Under the pieces are notes generated by a model. The model was given only the letters and a program-made list of their open reading frames with translations. It made no database searches and had not been told where the DNA came from. Shown here piece by piece: positions 21,284-34,037 of a stretch of DNA of 64,000 nt; positions within the stretch are counted from its first letter, which is position 1, and every line of letters begins with the position of its first letter. The stretch is from Alpinimonas psychrophila. GTDB taxonomy: Bacteria > Actinomycetota > Actinomycetes > Actinomycetales > Microbacteriaceae. The stretch covers positions 48,582 through 112,581 of the forward strand of contig NZ_JACGWU010000007.1 in the NCBI RefSeq assembly GCF_014137865.1, read 5' to 3'. A program made the translations under genes and the position numbers.

Positions 21284-21328
21284 CGAAAGGCGCGGCCCCC
21301 TCGTGGGTGTCGCGCCTTTCGCGTTTTT
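21284..21328 (+). terminator. Rho-independent terminator of clpC
   Basis: CGAAAGGCGCG (21284-21294) pairs perfectly with CGCGCCTTTCG (21311-21321) around a 16-nt loop. It is followed by CGTTTTT (21322-21328). It sits 50 bases after the clpC stop. Confidence 0.88.
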
Positions 21329-21360
21329 GACCACCTCGTGTCAGCCGCTAGCCTTGAGCC

Positions 21361-21870
21361 ATGGCTGAGTCACCGTTCATCGTCCGCCGCGCACGCACCG
21401 CTGATGTCCCTTGGATTCAGTCCCTCGCCGCCCCGCTGGTCGCCCAGCGCATCCTGCTCGGCAAAGAAAACGTGTCCGTCTACGAGGCGGTCCAAGAATT
21501 CCGCATTGTCGAAGACTCCCACGGAACGCCCATCGGTTGTGGCGCCCTGCACGTCATGTGGCAAGACCTCGGCGAAGTTCGCACCCTGGCCGTCGATGAC
21601 GCATGGCTCGGCAAGGGCGTGGGTCACGCCATCCTGTTGCACCTTGAAAAGGATGCCCGCAAACTGGGCTTGTCACGCCTCTTCTGCCTCACATTCGAGG
21701 TTGATTTCTTTACCCGCCATGGTTTCACTGAAGTGAGCGATGAAATCATCGCCCCGGAAGTTTATGCCGAGCTCGCGCGCTCCAATGATGAGGGCGTCGC
21801 TGAGTTCCTAGACTTGGCACGGGTCAAGCCAAACACCCTTGGAAATACAAGGATGTTGCGACTCCTGTAG
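21361..21870 (+). CDS. Amino-acid N-acetyltransferase, GNAT family (ArgA-like)
   Basis: This 169-residue protein resembles the short actinobacterial N-acetylglutamate synthase (the Rv2747 type), which starts arginine synthesis by acetylating glutamate. The acetyl-CoA loop is seen as DAWLGKGVGHAIL near residue 77-89, and the fold runs through the full length. FFTRHGFTEVS is the conserved C-terminal element. It lies between clpC and an anchored unknown gene, with a short 13-bp gap to the next start. Other GNAT substrates are possible because the loops are not specific. Confidence 0.75.
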   Translation: MAESPFIVRRARTADVPWIQSLAAPLVAQRILLGKENVSVYEAVQEFRIVEDSHGTPIGCGALHVMWQDLGEVRTLAVDDAWLGKGVGHAILLHLEKDARKLGLSRLFCLTFEVDFFTRHGFTEVSDEIIAPEVYAELARSNDEGVAEFLDLARVKPNTLGNTRMLRLL

Positions 21871-21883
21871 GTAACGTATCTTC

Positions 21884-22540
21884 ATGACCACTCCGAACTC
21901 GGGCCAAGCTCGCAGAGTCTCTCCGGCCGTTTACCGCCGCCGCCGTCTCGTCGTGGGAATCGGCCTGCTCGCCGTCGTCATCGCCGTTATCTTGATCATT
22001 GTTCAGCCCGGCGGGGCGACCCCCAGCCCAGCGGCGTCAACGCCCCCGGCGAGTAGTAGTCCTAGCGGTACGTCAACTCCCGCTTCGACGCCGGCGTCAA
22101 CGCCCGCCGCGGCGACTGCTGCTGACACGGCAAACGTTGCCGCGTGTGATCCGACGAAGCTCACCGTTGGTGCGATAACGGATGCCGTTGATTACCAGCC
22201 CGGTGTCCTTCCTCAACTTTCTCTGACGATCACGAATACGGGCACCACGCCGTGCGTCTACAACGTCGGTACCTCGCAGCAGGTTCTTTCGATAACCAGT
22301 GGGGCGGAAACGTACTGGATGTCCAGCGACTGCCAGACGGACCCATCGGACCTAAATGCCGTCTTGGAACCAGGGAAGACGGAGACATCTGCCCCCATCC
22401 AATGGTCGCGGCAGCGTAGCGCAGCGGGGGCGTGCGACAGCCCGGGAGTAACGGTGCCAGCCAATGGCGCCTCGTACTATTTGATGGCGAATGTTGGCGA
22501 TGTTGCTTCTAAAGAGTCTCGCCAATTCTTGCTATATTGA
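21884..22540 (+). CDS. Membrane-anchored extracytoplasmic protein of unknown function
   Basis: The 218-residue protein has an N-terminal basic segment (VYRRRRL), a membrane anchor at about residues 25-43, and then a serine-, threonine- and proline-rich linker of about 40 residues. The C-terminal domain begins near residue 85 (NVAACDPTKLTVGAITDAVD). It contains several aromatic residues and four cysteines that may form disulfides outside the cell. It has a beta-sandwich look (SLTITNTGTTPCVYNVG), but I do not recognise the family. It follows the GNAT gene by 13 nt and precedes the rRNA operon. Confidence 0.7.
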   Translation: MTTPNSGQARRVSPAVYRRRRLVVGIGLLAVVIAVILIIVQPGGATPSPAASTPPASSSPSGTSTPASTPASTPAAATAADTANVAACDPTKLTVGAITDAVDYQPGVLPQLSLTITNTGTTPCVYNVGTSQQVLSITSGAETYWMSSDCQTDPSDLNAVLEPGKTETSAPIQWSRQRSAAGACDSPGVTVPANGASYYLMANVGDVASKESRQFLLY

Positions 22541-22800
22541 TGGCTCTTGTGAGCGCTCAGCCACGGGTGAAAAAGAAACCTGCCAAATGGGCCATTTCGA
22601 TTTGCTCCAACCCCCAGAAACACGTATTGTTATCTCTTGTCACCCCATAGGAATTGAAACGCAAATTGCTGCGAATCGCCTCAAGCGGGACTAGTTAGAT
22701 CAGCCAAGTGAGAGTCTTTTGAAGACTTGCCCAGGCCTGAACGAAACGACATAAACACCATGTTGTGAAGCAGCATCGAAGAGTCATCGACTCGCCGGTA
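22541..22800. other. Non-coding region upstream of the rRNA promoter
   Basis: No gene with a ribosome site or family match is seen here. It separates the anchored protein from the rRNA promoter at 22807. Confidence 0.5.
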
Positions 22801-22806
22801 ATGCGT

Positions 22807-22834
22807 TTGACAAAGTCATCCAACATGGTAAGTT
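22807..22834 (+). promoter_or_regulatory. Candidate rRNA operon promoter
   Basis: A perfect TTGACA (22807-22812) is followed after 16 bases by TAAGTT (22829-22834), which fits the TAnnnT minus-10 pattern of actinobacteria. The predicted transcript would have a leader of about 285 nt before 16S. A second TAAGTT overlaps downstream. Confidence 0.5.
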
Positions 22835-22883
22835 AGGTAAGTTGCCCTACACCGCCTCGTCAAGGTTGTGGAGTGGGAGCGCC

Positions 22884-22909
22884 CGATCCTTGAGAACTCA
22901 ACAGCGTGC
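22884..22909 (+). other. 5' arm of the 16S rRNA processing stalk
   Basis: These 26 bases include TTGAGAACTCAACAGCGTGC. They are complementary to 24830-24855 in the spacer, with 21 Watson-Crick pairs, two G-U pairs and three mismatches. The pairing would bring the two ends of pre-16S together for RNase III. Confidence 0.65.
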
Positions 22910-23124
22910 ACAATGTCAAATGCCAAAAACCCTGTGGCATCAAATTACGCATCTTTTCTAGATGTTGTGTTGGTGTTCAGGATTCCTTTGGAATAACAAA
23001 TTAAACAACAAAGCAAGTCAGTAATGATTTGTTCTGTCAGTTTCAAACTTGTGGTTTCTTCGCCCATTCCGGCGGGTTACCACACTAGATGTGCCCGGTA
23101 CTTCGGTTCCGAGGCTATTAAACA

Positions 23125-24651
<1,527 letters not shown>

Positions 24652-24829
24652 AGCACGTTCTCCTCGGTCTGTATACAGCCGGTTATAGGAGACAGCCGTT
24701 TGTAACCCAGTTAGGGTTGCACGGCGCTCATGGGTGGAACATTGACATTGATGCAGAGCCGAATGGTTCACGATTAGTACGATTCTTTAGGGAATTTGGA
24801 ATGTTGTGTCTCAGGGTGTTTTGTATGAC

Positions 24830-24855
24830 GCACGCTGTTGGGTCCTGAGGGACCG
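24830..24855 (+). other. 3' arm of the 16S rRNA processing stalk
   Basis: This spacer segment is the near-complement of 22884-22909. The strongest part is GCACGCTGTTG, which pairs with CAACAGCGTGC in the leader. Confidence 0.65.
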
Positions 24856-24977
24856 GTACTTACTCGCACGTCTTTAGGGGCGTGAAAGTCTTTATTGACT
24901 TGTTGAGTATGAACCTTTCCTCTGGACCTTTCTTTCGTTGGCAAAAGCCCAATGATAAGAAGGGTACCGCCCGTACT

Positions 24978-25003
24978 TTGAGAACTACACAGTGGACGCG
25001 AGC
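24978..25003 (+). other. 5' arm of the 23S rRNA processing stalk
   Basis: TTGAGAACTACACAGTGGAC and the following six bases pair with 28291-28316 after the 23S gene, with one mismatch and three G-U pairs in 26. The motif TTGAGAACT is also present in the 16S leader arm. Confidence 0.75.
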
Positions 25004-25127
25004 ATCTTATACTCAGGCCTTTATTGGCCTGGTGTATTAAAGATCATAAAGGCACTCAATTTATTGAGTGTCAGATAGATCATTGGTCAATTTCTTTTAT
25101 AAGAGATCGATTCAAAACTCATGTGAT

Positions 25128-28243
<3,116 letters not shown>

Positions 28244-28247
28244 ACTA

Positions 28248-28279
28248 CACACACTTATGTTGTAAGGCTGAAGTGTGTG
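28248..28279 (+). other. Hairpin in the 23S-5S spacer
   Basis: CACACACTT (28248-28256) pairs with AAGTGTGTG (28271-28279), a 9-bp stem right after 23S. It probably helps processing. Confidence 0.5.
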
Positions 28280-28290
28280 GCATGAAGATT

Positions 28291-28316
28291 GCTTGCGTCC
28301 ACTGAGTGGTTCTCGA
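28291..28316 (+). other. 3' arm of the 23S rRNA processing stalk
   Basis: This segment is the near-perfect complement of 24978-25003. Its last bases also form a local 8-bp hairpin GTTCTCGA/TCGAGAAC (28309-28331), so the two structures would be alternatives. Confidence 0.75.
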
Positions 28317-28383
28317 TGTACGGTCGAGAACGACGAACAAACACGTTTTTGTTCACGTTTCACATTTGATTGACATCAATAGT

Positions 28384-28502
28384 GTTTCGGCGGCCATAGC
28401 GAGAGGGAAACGCCCGGTTACATTCCGAACCCGGAAGCTAAGACTCTCAGCGCCGATGGTACTGCAGGGGGGACCCTGTGGGAGAGTAGGTCACCGCCGG
28501 AC
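28384..28502 (+). rRNA. rrf: 5S ribosomal RNA
   Basis: The sequence starts with TTTCGGCGGCCATAGCG and ends with GGTCACCGCCGGAC. The terminal helix CGGCGG/CCGCCG and the conserved CCGAACCCGGAAGCTAAG loop region are present. It is about 119 nt long, and the ends may be off by a base or two. Confidence 0.93.
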
Positions 28503-28510
28503 TTATTTGT

Positions 28511-28546
28511 AAAATAGCCACCCATTCATTTGGGTGGCTATTTTGC
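28511..28546 (+). terminator. rRNA operon terminator
   Basis: AAAATAGCCACCCA (28511-28524) pairs perfectly with TGGGTGGCTATTTT (28531-28544) around a TTCATT loop, so the T-run is within the stem. It lies 9 bases after 5S. Confidence 0.9.
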
Positions 28547-28595
28547 GTTAAGCGTCATAATATTGCCAGTTCGTTTCGCTCGTCCGGGTTAAGCT

Positions 28596-29939
28596 TTGAC
28601 GGTGACGAGCCCCTGGTTGGCCGACAGCGATGTTGTAGCCCAGACGCAAATTCGCTCCTTGGTGCGCGAATCGTGGGAGCGTGCACAGAAGGTTCGGCTA
28701 GATCCCGAACGTCTTCTCTCTCCGTTGGAGTTTGAGCGCGACGAACTCGGAGATTACCGTCAAGCCCACCCTTTGGCGACCGTGATGCCCGTCATTCGTA
28801 AGCTTCTCGTGCAGGATGCCGACAACGACTCGGGCATGCTTGTTGCTGTGGGGGACGCCATGGGTCGACTGCTGTGGGTGGAAGGAGACACCGGCCTGAA
28901 GCGAAGAGCCGAGGCGATGATGTTCGTTGAAGGGGCAGACTGGAGCGAAGATGCTGCGGGGACGTCGGCTCCAGGCACGGCGCTCGCACTTAATCACGGT
29001 ATCCAGATTCGCCGGGACGAGCATTTCAACAGGCTCGTGCACGCCTGGAGTTGCACTGCCGTTCCTGTTCATGACCCCGAGACTCGCAACATCATTGGCG
29101 TTATTGACATTACCGGCGACGAGCAAGCTGTGGATCGTCACACCATGCCGCTTATGGAAGCGACCGCGCACGCCGTCGAAACTGAACTCATGTTGCAACG
29201 CTTTCGTATGCGGGCCGAGGGTATCTCTGGCCTCGGTTCGCCATCTGGCACTGAACACTCGCCCATGATTTTCTTTGATTCTTCCCTGGCCACTTTAGAC
29301 GTCCGGTCCAAGCCGGGGACAGCTCGGGGAGTTGTCAGAGTTCATAAGGCCCTTCGTCCCACACTGCACATTCTCGGGCGAGATACCGCTCTGTTGAGTG
29401 TGGCGGGTAAGACTCTCGAGCTCACGCCGCGCCATGCGGAAATTGTGACGCTCCTGTCGCGGAGTCGGTCGGGACTGTCAGCCGAACGACTCACGGAACT
29501 GTTGCACGGGTCGCCCGAGGGAGTGGCCACGGTTCGCTCAGAAATGGTGCGTCTGCGACGAGTGATCGACAATTTCCAACGTGGGCTTTCACCGACGTCA
29601 AAGCCGTATCGTTTACCTGAGCCCCTGGAACTTGATGCGCAACAGGTCGTGGCGCTCCTCAATCGCGGGGCCCATCGAGCGGCGTTTGCGGCCTATCGGG
29701 GAGCAATCTTGCCACGATCTCAGGCTCCGGGAATTCAGGATATTCGGGACGACGTCGCCGGCCGCCTCAGGGAGGCAATGTTGGCCGATGCGTCCGCAGA
29801 GCTCCTCCTCGAATATGCGCAATCGGAGGGTGCGTTGGATGACCTCGAGGTCTGGAGAACGGTCCTAAAATTATTGCCCGCAAAGTCTCCAAAGCGAGCC
29901 GGAGTCGTGGCTCAGATCGAACGCCTCGAGTCGCCTTAG
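28596..29939 (+). CDS. GAF domain transcriptional regulator
   Basis: This 447-residue protein has a GAF sensor domain over about residues 70-200, with the conserved GTSAPGTALALNHGIQIRRDEH region and IIGVIDITG. It resembles AcoR/FhlA-type regulators of acetoin and aldehyde metabolism, but it lacks a sigma-54 AAA domain. In its place the C-terminal half carries a winged-helix-like segment (ELTPRHAEIVTLLSRSRSGL near residue 270-290). The TTG at 28596 is weak. A GTG at 28602 is an alternative. It is the natural controller of the adjacent aldehyde dehydrogenase locus, which is now dead. Ligand and target are inferred from context. Confidence 0.8.
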   Translation: MTVTSPWLADSDVVAQTQIRSLVRESWERAQKVRLDPERLLSPLEFERDELGDYRQAHPLATVMPVIRKLLVQDADNDSGMLVAVGDAMGRLLWVEGDTGLKRRAEAMMFVEGADWSEDAAGTSAPGTALALNHGIQIRRDEHFNRLVHAWSCTAVPVHDPETRNIIGVIDITGDEQAVDRHTMPLMEATAHAVETELMLQRFRMRAEGISGLGSPSGTEHSPMIFFDSSLATLDVRSKPGTARGVVRVHKALRPTLHILGRDTALLSVAGKTLELTPRHAEIVTLLSRSRSGLSAERLTELLHGSPEGVATVRSEMVRLRRVIDNFQRGLSPTSKPYRLPEPLELDAQQVVALLNRGAHRAAFAAYRGAILPRSQAPGIQDIRDDVAGRLREAMLADASAELLLEYAQSEGALDDLEVWRTVLKLLPAKSPKRAGVVAQIERLESP

Positions 29940-29944
29940 GGCCT

Positions 29945-29992
29945 GCAACATTTTGCAACCCTCTGTTGCGTAGTGTCGGCTGTGCCTAACAT
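29945..29992 (+). promoter_or_regulatory. Candidate operator and promoter of the aldehyde dehydrogenase locus
   Basis: Half-sites GCAAC (29945-29949), GCAAC (29955-29959) and GTTGC (29965-29969) begin exactly 10 bases apart. The last two form an inverted repeat with a 5-base spacer. A possible minus 10 TAACAT (29987-29992) lies 17 bases after TGTTGC (29964-29969), so the repeat overlaps the minus 35 position. The ATG of the broken gene follows at 30026. Confidence 0.55.
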
Positions 29993-30025
29993 GGCACCCC
30001 AGACAACGACGTCGAAAGGGACACG

Positions 30026-31287
30026 ATGACTGTCTACTCAAACCCCGGAAAACCCGGATCCGTAATGACCTACAAGACTCGCTATGACAATTTCATTGGC
30101 GGAAAGTATGTCGCTCCATCCTCCGGCTAGTATTTTGAAAACATCACGCCCGTAACCGGTCAAGTGTTCTGTGAAATGGCACGCGGAAATGCCAAGGACG
30201 TTGACATGGCTGTCGCTGCCGGTTAGAGAAACAATGGCTGCCGACATCCCCCTCGCCATTGATCACTTCCGCTATTTCGCGGGTGCCATTCGTGCCCAAG
30301 AGGGCAGTATCGGCGAGCTGGATCACGACACCGTGGCCTATCACTTCCATGAACCCCTCGGAGTGGTTGGCCAGATAATTCCCTGGAACTTCCCGATTTT
30401 GATGGCCGTGTGGAAACTTGCTCCTGCACTCGCTGCGGGAAACTGCATCGTACTGAAACCAGCAGAGCAGACACCCTCCTCCATTCACGTACTCATGGGA
30501 CTGATCGAACACCTCATCCCTGACGGAGTGCTCAACATTGTCAACGGCTTTGGCATTGAGGCGGGTGCTCCACTGGCATCGCACAATAACATCCGCAAGA
30601 TTGCGTTCACGGGGGAAACGACAACGGGGCGTCTCATCATGCAATATGCGAGCCAGAACTTGATTCCTGGGACTCTCGAGCTTGGTGGCAAGAGCCCCAA
30701 CGTCTTCTTCGAGGATGTTGCGGCTCACAAAGACAGCTATTACGAAAAGGCCCAAGAGGGCTTCACCATGTTTGCCCTCAACCAGGGCGAGGGTCTGCAC
30801 GTGCCCCTCGCGCGCCCTCGTTCAGAAGTCCATCTACGACGGTTTTGTCGAGGACGGAATCAAGCGCGTTGGCAAGGTCATCCAAGGAAACCCTCTTGAC
30901 ACAAACACAATGATCGGCGCCCAGTCTTCCAACGATCAGTTGGAGAAGATTCTGAGCTACATCGACATCGGCAAGCAGGAGGGTGCAAAGCTCCTCATCG
31001 GTGGCGAGCGGTCGGATCTCGGCGGAGAGCTCTCGGGTGGCTTCTACATGCAGCCCACGGTGTTCGAGGGGAACAACTCAATGCGCATTTTCCAAGAGGA
31101 AATCTTCGGGTCCGTTTTGTCGCTCACGAGCTTCAAGGACTACGACGAGGCAATTGATATTGCCAACGACACGCTCTATGGTTTGGGCGCAGGAGTGTGG
31201 AGCCGGAGCGCTGACACGCTGGATCACTACCAGCAGACAAAGAACCTTCTTGTCAGCTACGCCGAAGGCCCCATGGGATTCTTCTGA
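30026..31287 (+). pseudogene. Aldehyde dehydrogenase, decayed
   Basis: Stretches of this locus match an NAD-dependent aldehyde dehydrogenase of the AldA/AcoD type closely, but no intact frame exists. Reading starts at 30026 with a GAAAGGG ribosome site and meets an in-frame TAG at 30128-30130 and another at 30224-30226. At about 30223 roughly 45 codons appear to be lost, and the frame shifts to [20 protein letters not shown]. An extra G in the run 30791-30793 shifts the frame again just before the catalytic cysteine segment [10 protein letters not shown] further loss of about 45 codons at about 31210-31220 joins GVWSRSADT to [11 protein letters not shown]. The usual motif LELGGKSPN remains. 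Its stop overlaps the DUF779 gene. Confidence 0.9.
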
Positions 31288-31679
31288 TGCCATACGCGCG
31301 AGTCGAGGTAACAGGTGACGCAGCAGAAATGCTGCGTCACCTGTCCACCACGTACGGAAGACTCATGTTTCACCAGTCTGGCGGCTGTTGCGATGGAAGC
31401 TCGCCCATGTGCTTTCCCGTAGGAATGTTCATTACCAGTAGCGCGGACATTCTCCTTCAAACCATCGAAATCGAAGGGCTCGATCCCATCGAGTTTTATA
31501 TGTCGGCGTCACAGTTCGAGTACTGGAAGTACACGCATCTCACGATCGACATTGTTCCCGGACGGGGAAGCGGTTTCTCGATCGAAGCCCCGGAAGGAAA
31601 GCGCTTTCTCATTCGGTCGAGGATGCTCACGGACGAGGAGATTGAATACTTTGGTCTCTTCAAGAAAGTGCCACTCTAA
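31287..31679 (+). CDS. DUF779 domain protein
   Basis: This intact 130-residue protein matches DUF779, a small family almost always found next to acetaldehyde or related aldehyde dehydrogenase genes. It contains FHQSGGCCDGSSPMC near residues 28-42, with three cysteines that could bind a metal or a redox partner. The start ATG overlaps the stop of the broken dehydrogenase (TGATG), so it was translated with it. Its 3' end overlaps the 3' end of radA by 4 nt. Its partner is now a pseudogene, so its present use is unclear. Its activity is unknown. Confidence 0.85.
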   Translation: MPYARVEVTGDAAEMLRHLSTTYGRLMFHQSGGCCDGSSPMCFPVGMFITSSADILLQTIEIEGLDPIEFYMSASQFEYWKYTHLTIDIVPGRGSGFSIEAPEGKRFLIRSRMLTDEEIEYFGLFKKVPL

Positions 31680-33040
31680 AAGGCGGCGTCGATTTCCTTT
31701 TCGCGAGCATCCTTCGTCGTATCGAAGGCTTTCTGTAGCGCGGTCCGCAACGTTCCCGCGCTCTGATCAATTCGGGTCGTGAACCCCAGTCGCGTCGCTT
31801 CCGCTTGCCTTTGCTTGCCTGAGGAAACCTGCCTGATTTCGCCCGCCAAACTGATTTCCCCAAATGCAGCCACCGTGTGGGCGATGGGCTTGTCGTTGAA
31901 GGCGCTCGCAACCGCGATGGCGATCGCCAGATCAGCACCAGGTTCCGTGAGCCGAACGCCACCTACCGTGGAGACATAGACATCCTTGTCCGAAAGCGAT
32001 AAGCCTGCCCGACGCTCGAGAACGGCGAGAAGCATGGCGAGCCGCGAAGAGTCGACACCATTCGTCACGCGACGCGGGTTGGGTGCGCTTGATGCCACCA
32101 CTAACGCCTGAATCTCGACGGGAAGAGGCCGTCGGCCCTCCATGGCAACGGTTGCACACGTGCCCGAAACGGGAACAGGGGAGCGACTCAGAAACAGCCC
32201 ACTGGGGTCGGGGACTTCGGCAATACCGTCTCCGTTCATTTCGAAACAACCCACTTCATCGGTGGGCCCAAAGCGATTCTTGAGAGCGCGCACAAAACGA
32301 AGGGCCGTCTGACGATCACCCTCAAACTGGCAGACAACATCGACGAGATGTTCTAGCAGGCGTGGCCCCGCGATGGAACCGTCCTTCGTCACGTGTCCAA
32401 CGAGTACGACCGGAAGTCCTCGGTCTTTGGCAACACGAATCAGCACGGAAGCAACTTCACGCACTTGACTCGGCCCACCCGCGAGGCCTTCGACGGTGGA
32501 GCTGGCGACGGTTTGAACCGAGTCGACAATGAGGAGCTGTGGTTTAACTGCCTCGATTTGGCCCAGAATGGTTCCGAGATCCGTCTCGGCGGCGAGGAAA
32601 AGGTTGTCGTGGAGAGCGCCCGTTCGGGTCGCCCGAAGTCGCACCTGGCTGACAGATTCTTCGGCACTGACGTACAGGACTCGGGCGCCTTGCGATGCGG
32701 CGCGAGAAGCGACCTCCAGCAGAAGCGTGGACTTGCCGACTCCGGGTTCGCCAGAGAGAAGGATTGCCGCGCCTGGCACGATGCCACCGCCCAGAACGCG
32801 GTCAAACTCGCCAATGCCACTGGGCCAGTGCTGCACGTCGCCGTTCTCAGGAATCGTCGTTATGGGGCGGGCGATGCGATCTGATGCCACCGTCACGGGT
32901 GTCAGCCTTGCGAGGATCCCGGTCTTAGCGGTGGCCTCAACGACTGTCCCCCATTCCTGACATTCGCTACAGCGACCCGCCCATTTAATGGTGGTCCAAC
33001 CACACTCAGTGCAGCGATATCCGGGGGTTGCCTTTGCCAT
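31676..33040 (-). CDS. radA: DNA repair protein RadA
   Basis: RadA is a RecA-related motor that drives branch migration in recombinational repair. A C4 zinc finger at the start has CTEC and CSEC near residues 10 and 27. The ATPase core has Walker A GEPGVGKST near residue 96 and the RadA-specific KNRFG motif near residue 250. The C-terminal Lon protease-like domain covers about residues 300-450. The length of 454 residues is normal. It is convergent with the DUF779 gene, with a 4-nt overlap of the stops. No neighbour in the window shares its pathway. Confidence 0.96.
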   Translation of the reverse strand: MAKATPGYRCTECGWTTIKWAGRCSECQEWGTVVEATAKTGILARLTPVTVASDRIARPITTIPENGDVQHWPSGIGEFDRVLGGGIVPGAAILLSGEPGVGKSTLLLEVASRAASQGARVLYVSAEESVSQVRLRATRTGALHDNLFLAAETDLGTILGQIEAVKPQLLIVDSVQTVASSTVEGLAGGPSQVREVASVLIRVAKDRGLPVVLVGHVTKDGSIAGPRLLEHLVDVVCQFEGDRQTALRFVRALKNRFGPTDEVGCFEMNGDGIAEVPDPSGLFLSRSPVPVSGTCATVAMEGRRPLPVEIQALVVASSAPNPRRVTNGVDSSRLAMLLAVLERRAGLSLSDKDVYVSTVGGVRLTEPGADLAIAIAVASAFNDKPIAHTVAAFGEISLAGEIRQVSSGKQRQAEATRLGFTTRIDQSAGTLRTALQKAFDTTKDAREKEIDAAF

Positions 33041-33125
33041 GCAGCAAGCCTAGCCGTGACTACTGACCCTGACTTTGGGGGACGGATTGGCGAACATCGT
33101 GCGCTCTCGCGTAAACTCATCCTCG

Positions 33126-33214
33126 GTTCCGTGTCCGAGCGGCCGAAGGTGCAACTCTCGAAAAGTTGTGTGGGTGAAAGTCCACCGTGGGTTCAAATCC
33201 CACCGGGACCGCCA
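33126..33214 (+). tRNA. tRNA-Ser (anticodon CGA)
   Basis: A full cloverleaf is present. The acceptor stem GGTTCCG/CGGGACC ends in a G discriminator and an encoded CCA (33212-33214). The anticodon loop CTCGAAA holds CGA in a stem of CAACT/AGTTG type. A long variable arm of class II follows, then the T-arm with GGTTCAAATCC. The anticodon reads UCG codons. It is 89 nt with CCA and has a short upstream region with no obvious promoter. Confidence 0.95.
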
Positions 33215-33220
33215 ATCATC

Positions 33221-33248
33221 AAGACCTCCCTTTTGGGGGGTCTTTTTG
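33221..33248 (+). terminator. Terminator of the tRNA-Ser gene
   Basis: AAGACCTCCC (33221-33230) pairs with GGGGGGTCTT (33235-33244) with one G-U pair around a TTTT loop, followed by further Ts (TCTTTTT at 33241-33247). It starts six bases after the CCA. Confidence 0.8.
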
Positions 33249-33294
33249 ATTGTGGGGGTTATAAGGGTTGGGATGTGCGAGGAGACGCATCGCG

Positions 33295-33335
33295 TCGACG
33301 GTTTCCACTGGGACCTTCAATTATCACGACATCCC
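33295..33335 (+). repeat. Degenerate copy of the tRNA-Ser 3' end and its downstream flank
   Basis: GGGACCTTCAATTATCACGA and following bases (33310-33335) match GGGACCGCCAATCATCAAGA (33205-33230) in 21 of 26 positions. Just upstream, GGTTTCCACT corresponds to the T-arm piece GGTTCAAATCCCACC with a short gap. The offset is 105 bases. It may be a relic of an attachment site or of local duplication. Confidence 0.5.
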
Positions 33336-33337
33336 CA

Positions 33338-33842
33338 CTAAAGGTTGTTCACCATCCATTGTGCGATGTCGGCCTCAAGCCCGTCGCAAGAGTAGCCCGA
33401 AGTCCCGGTGGTGCCTCCGACATGAAGAATGAGATAGCAGTCAGCAATTTTCTCGATGTTGGTCCCGAGAAATGCAGGCATAAACACGGCAAATATCTGA
33501 AGCTGATAGTAGGCGGTGAGGACATGCCCTGCTTCGTGAACGCTGACCTGATACCCAGCCTGGGCAAAGAGCCGCGGTGGATGGCGCATACGGTGCGCGC
33601 GTGTAAACACCGCCACAGATTGAGGTATTTGGATCGCACCAGGTTGCATCGAAGATGACAGAAACCGGGAGACCGGTGAGGGACTGAATGGTTCCCACTA
33701 CGTCCTCCCTGGTAAACGAACCGCTGGGGGCAGCGTTAGCGTCACGCTGAGCCTGCTGTTCCTCCGCAATTCGCGCGGTGTCCCACCTCATCATTTTCCC
33801 TGCGGCAATTAGATCCGCCTCAAAACGACCTTTCCATACCAC
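33338..33842 (-). pseudogene. Frameshifted zinc metallopeptidase-like gene
   Basis: Two overlapping minus-strand frames together read like one protein. The upstream frame runs from ATG at 33842 and contains VIFDATWCDPNTSICGGVYT. The downstream frame holds YQVSVHEAGHVLTAYYQL, a HExxH zinc-binding motif, and then NIEKIADCYLI, which may carry the third ligand as in neutral zinc metallopeptidases. The frame must shift somewhere between about 33570 and 33625. After the junction neither frame alone gives both halves. A sequencing error could cause the same look, and a programmed frameshift is unlikely. The family assignment is by motif only. Confidence 0.6.
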
Positions 33843-33982
33843 ATATGGTATCTCGTCAGCATGGGTTCATGTTTGCCTTCATGAAATCCCGACGCGTCTT
33901 CTTGAGAGGCGTAGGGGCCGCAGAAACGTCCGTTGGGTGGGGTCGGCTGCAGGAGGCCACGATATTCGTTCGCTGTGATCAC
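33809..33982 (-). pseudogene. Short open frame, likely 5' fragment of the same decayed gene
   Basis: A 57-residue frame with GTG at 33982 reads PNGRFCGPYASQEDASGF and then TRYHMWYGKVVL before a TAA. It ends 34 bases after the next fragment begins and overlaps it in another frame. It has coding-like character but no strong ribosome site. It may be the N-terminal part of the frameshifted peptidase-like gene, or a separate short gene. I do not recognise a family. Confidence 0.35.
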
Positions 33983-34037
33983 TGCGACGTGGAACGAATG
34001 TCATGCGGATGACATGTGCATCAGGTAAGAATGAGTC

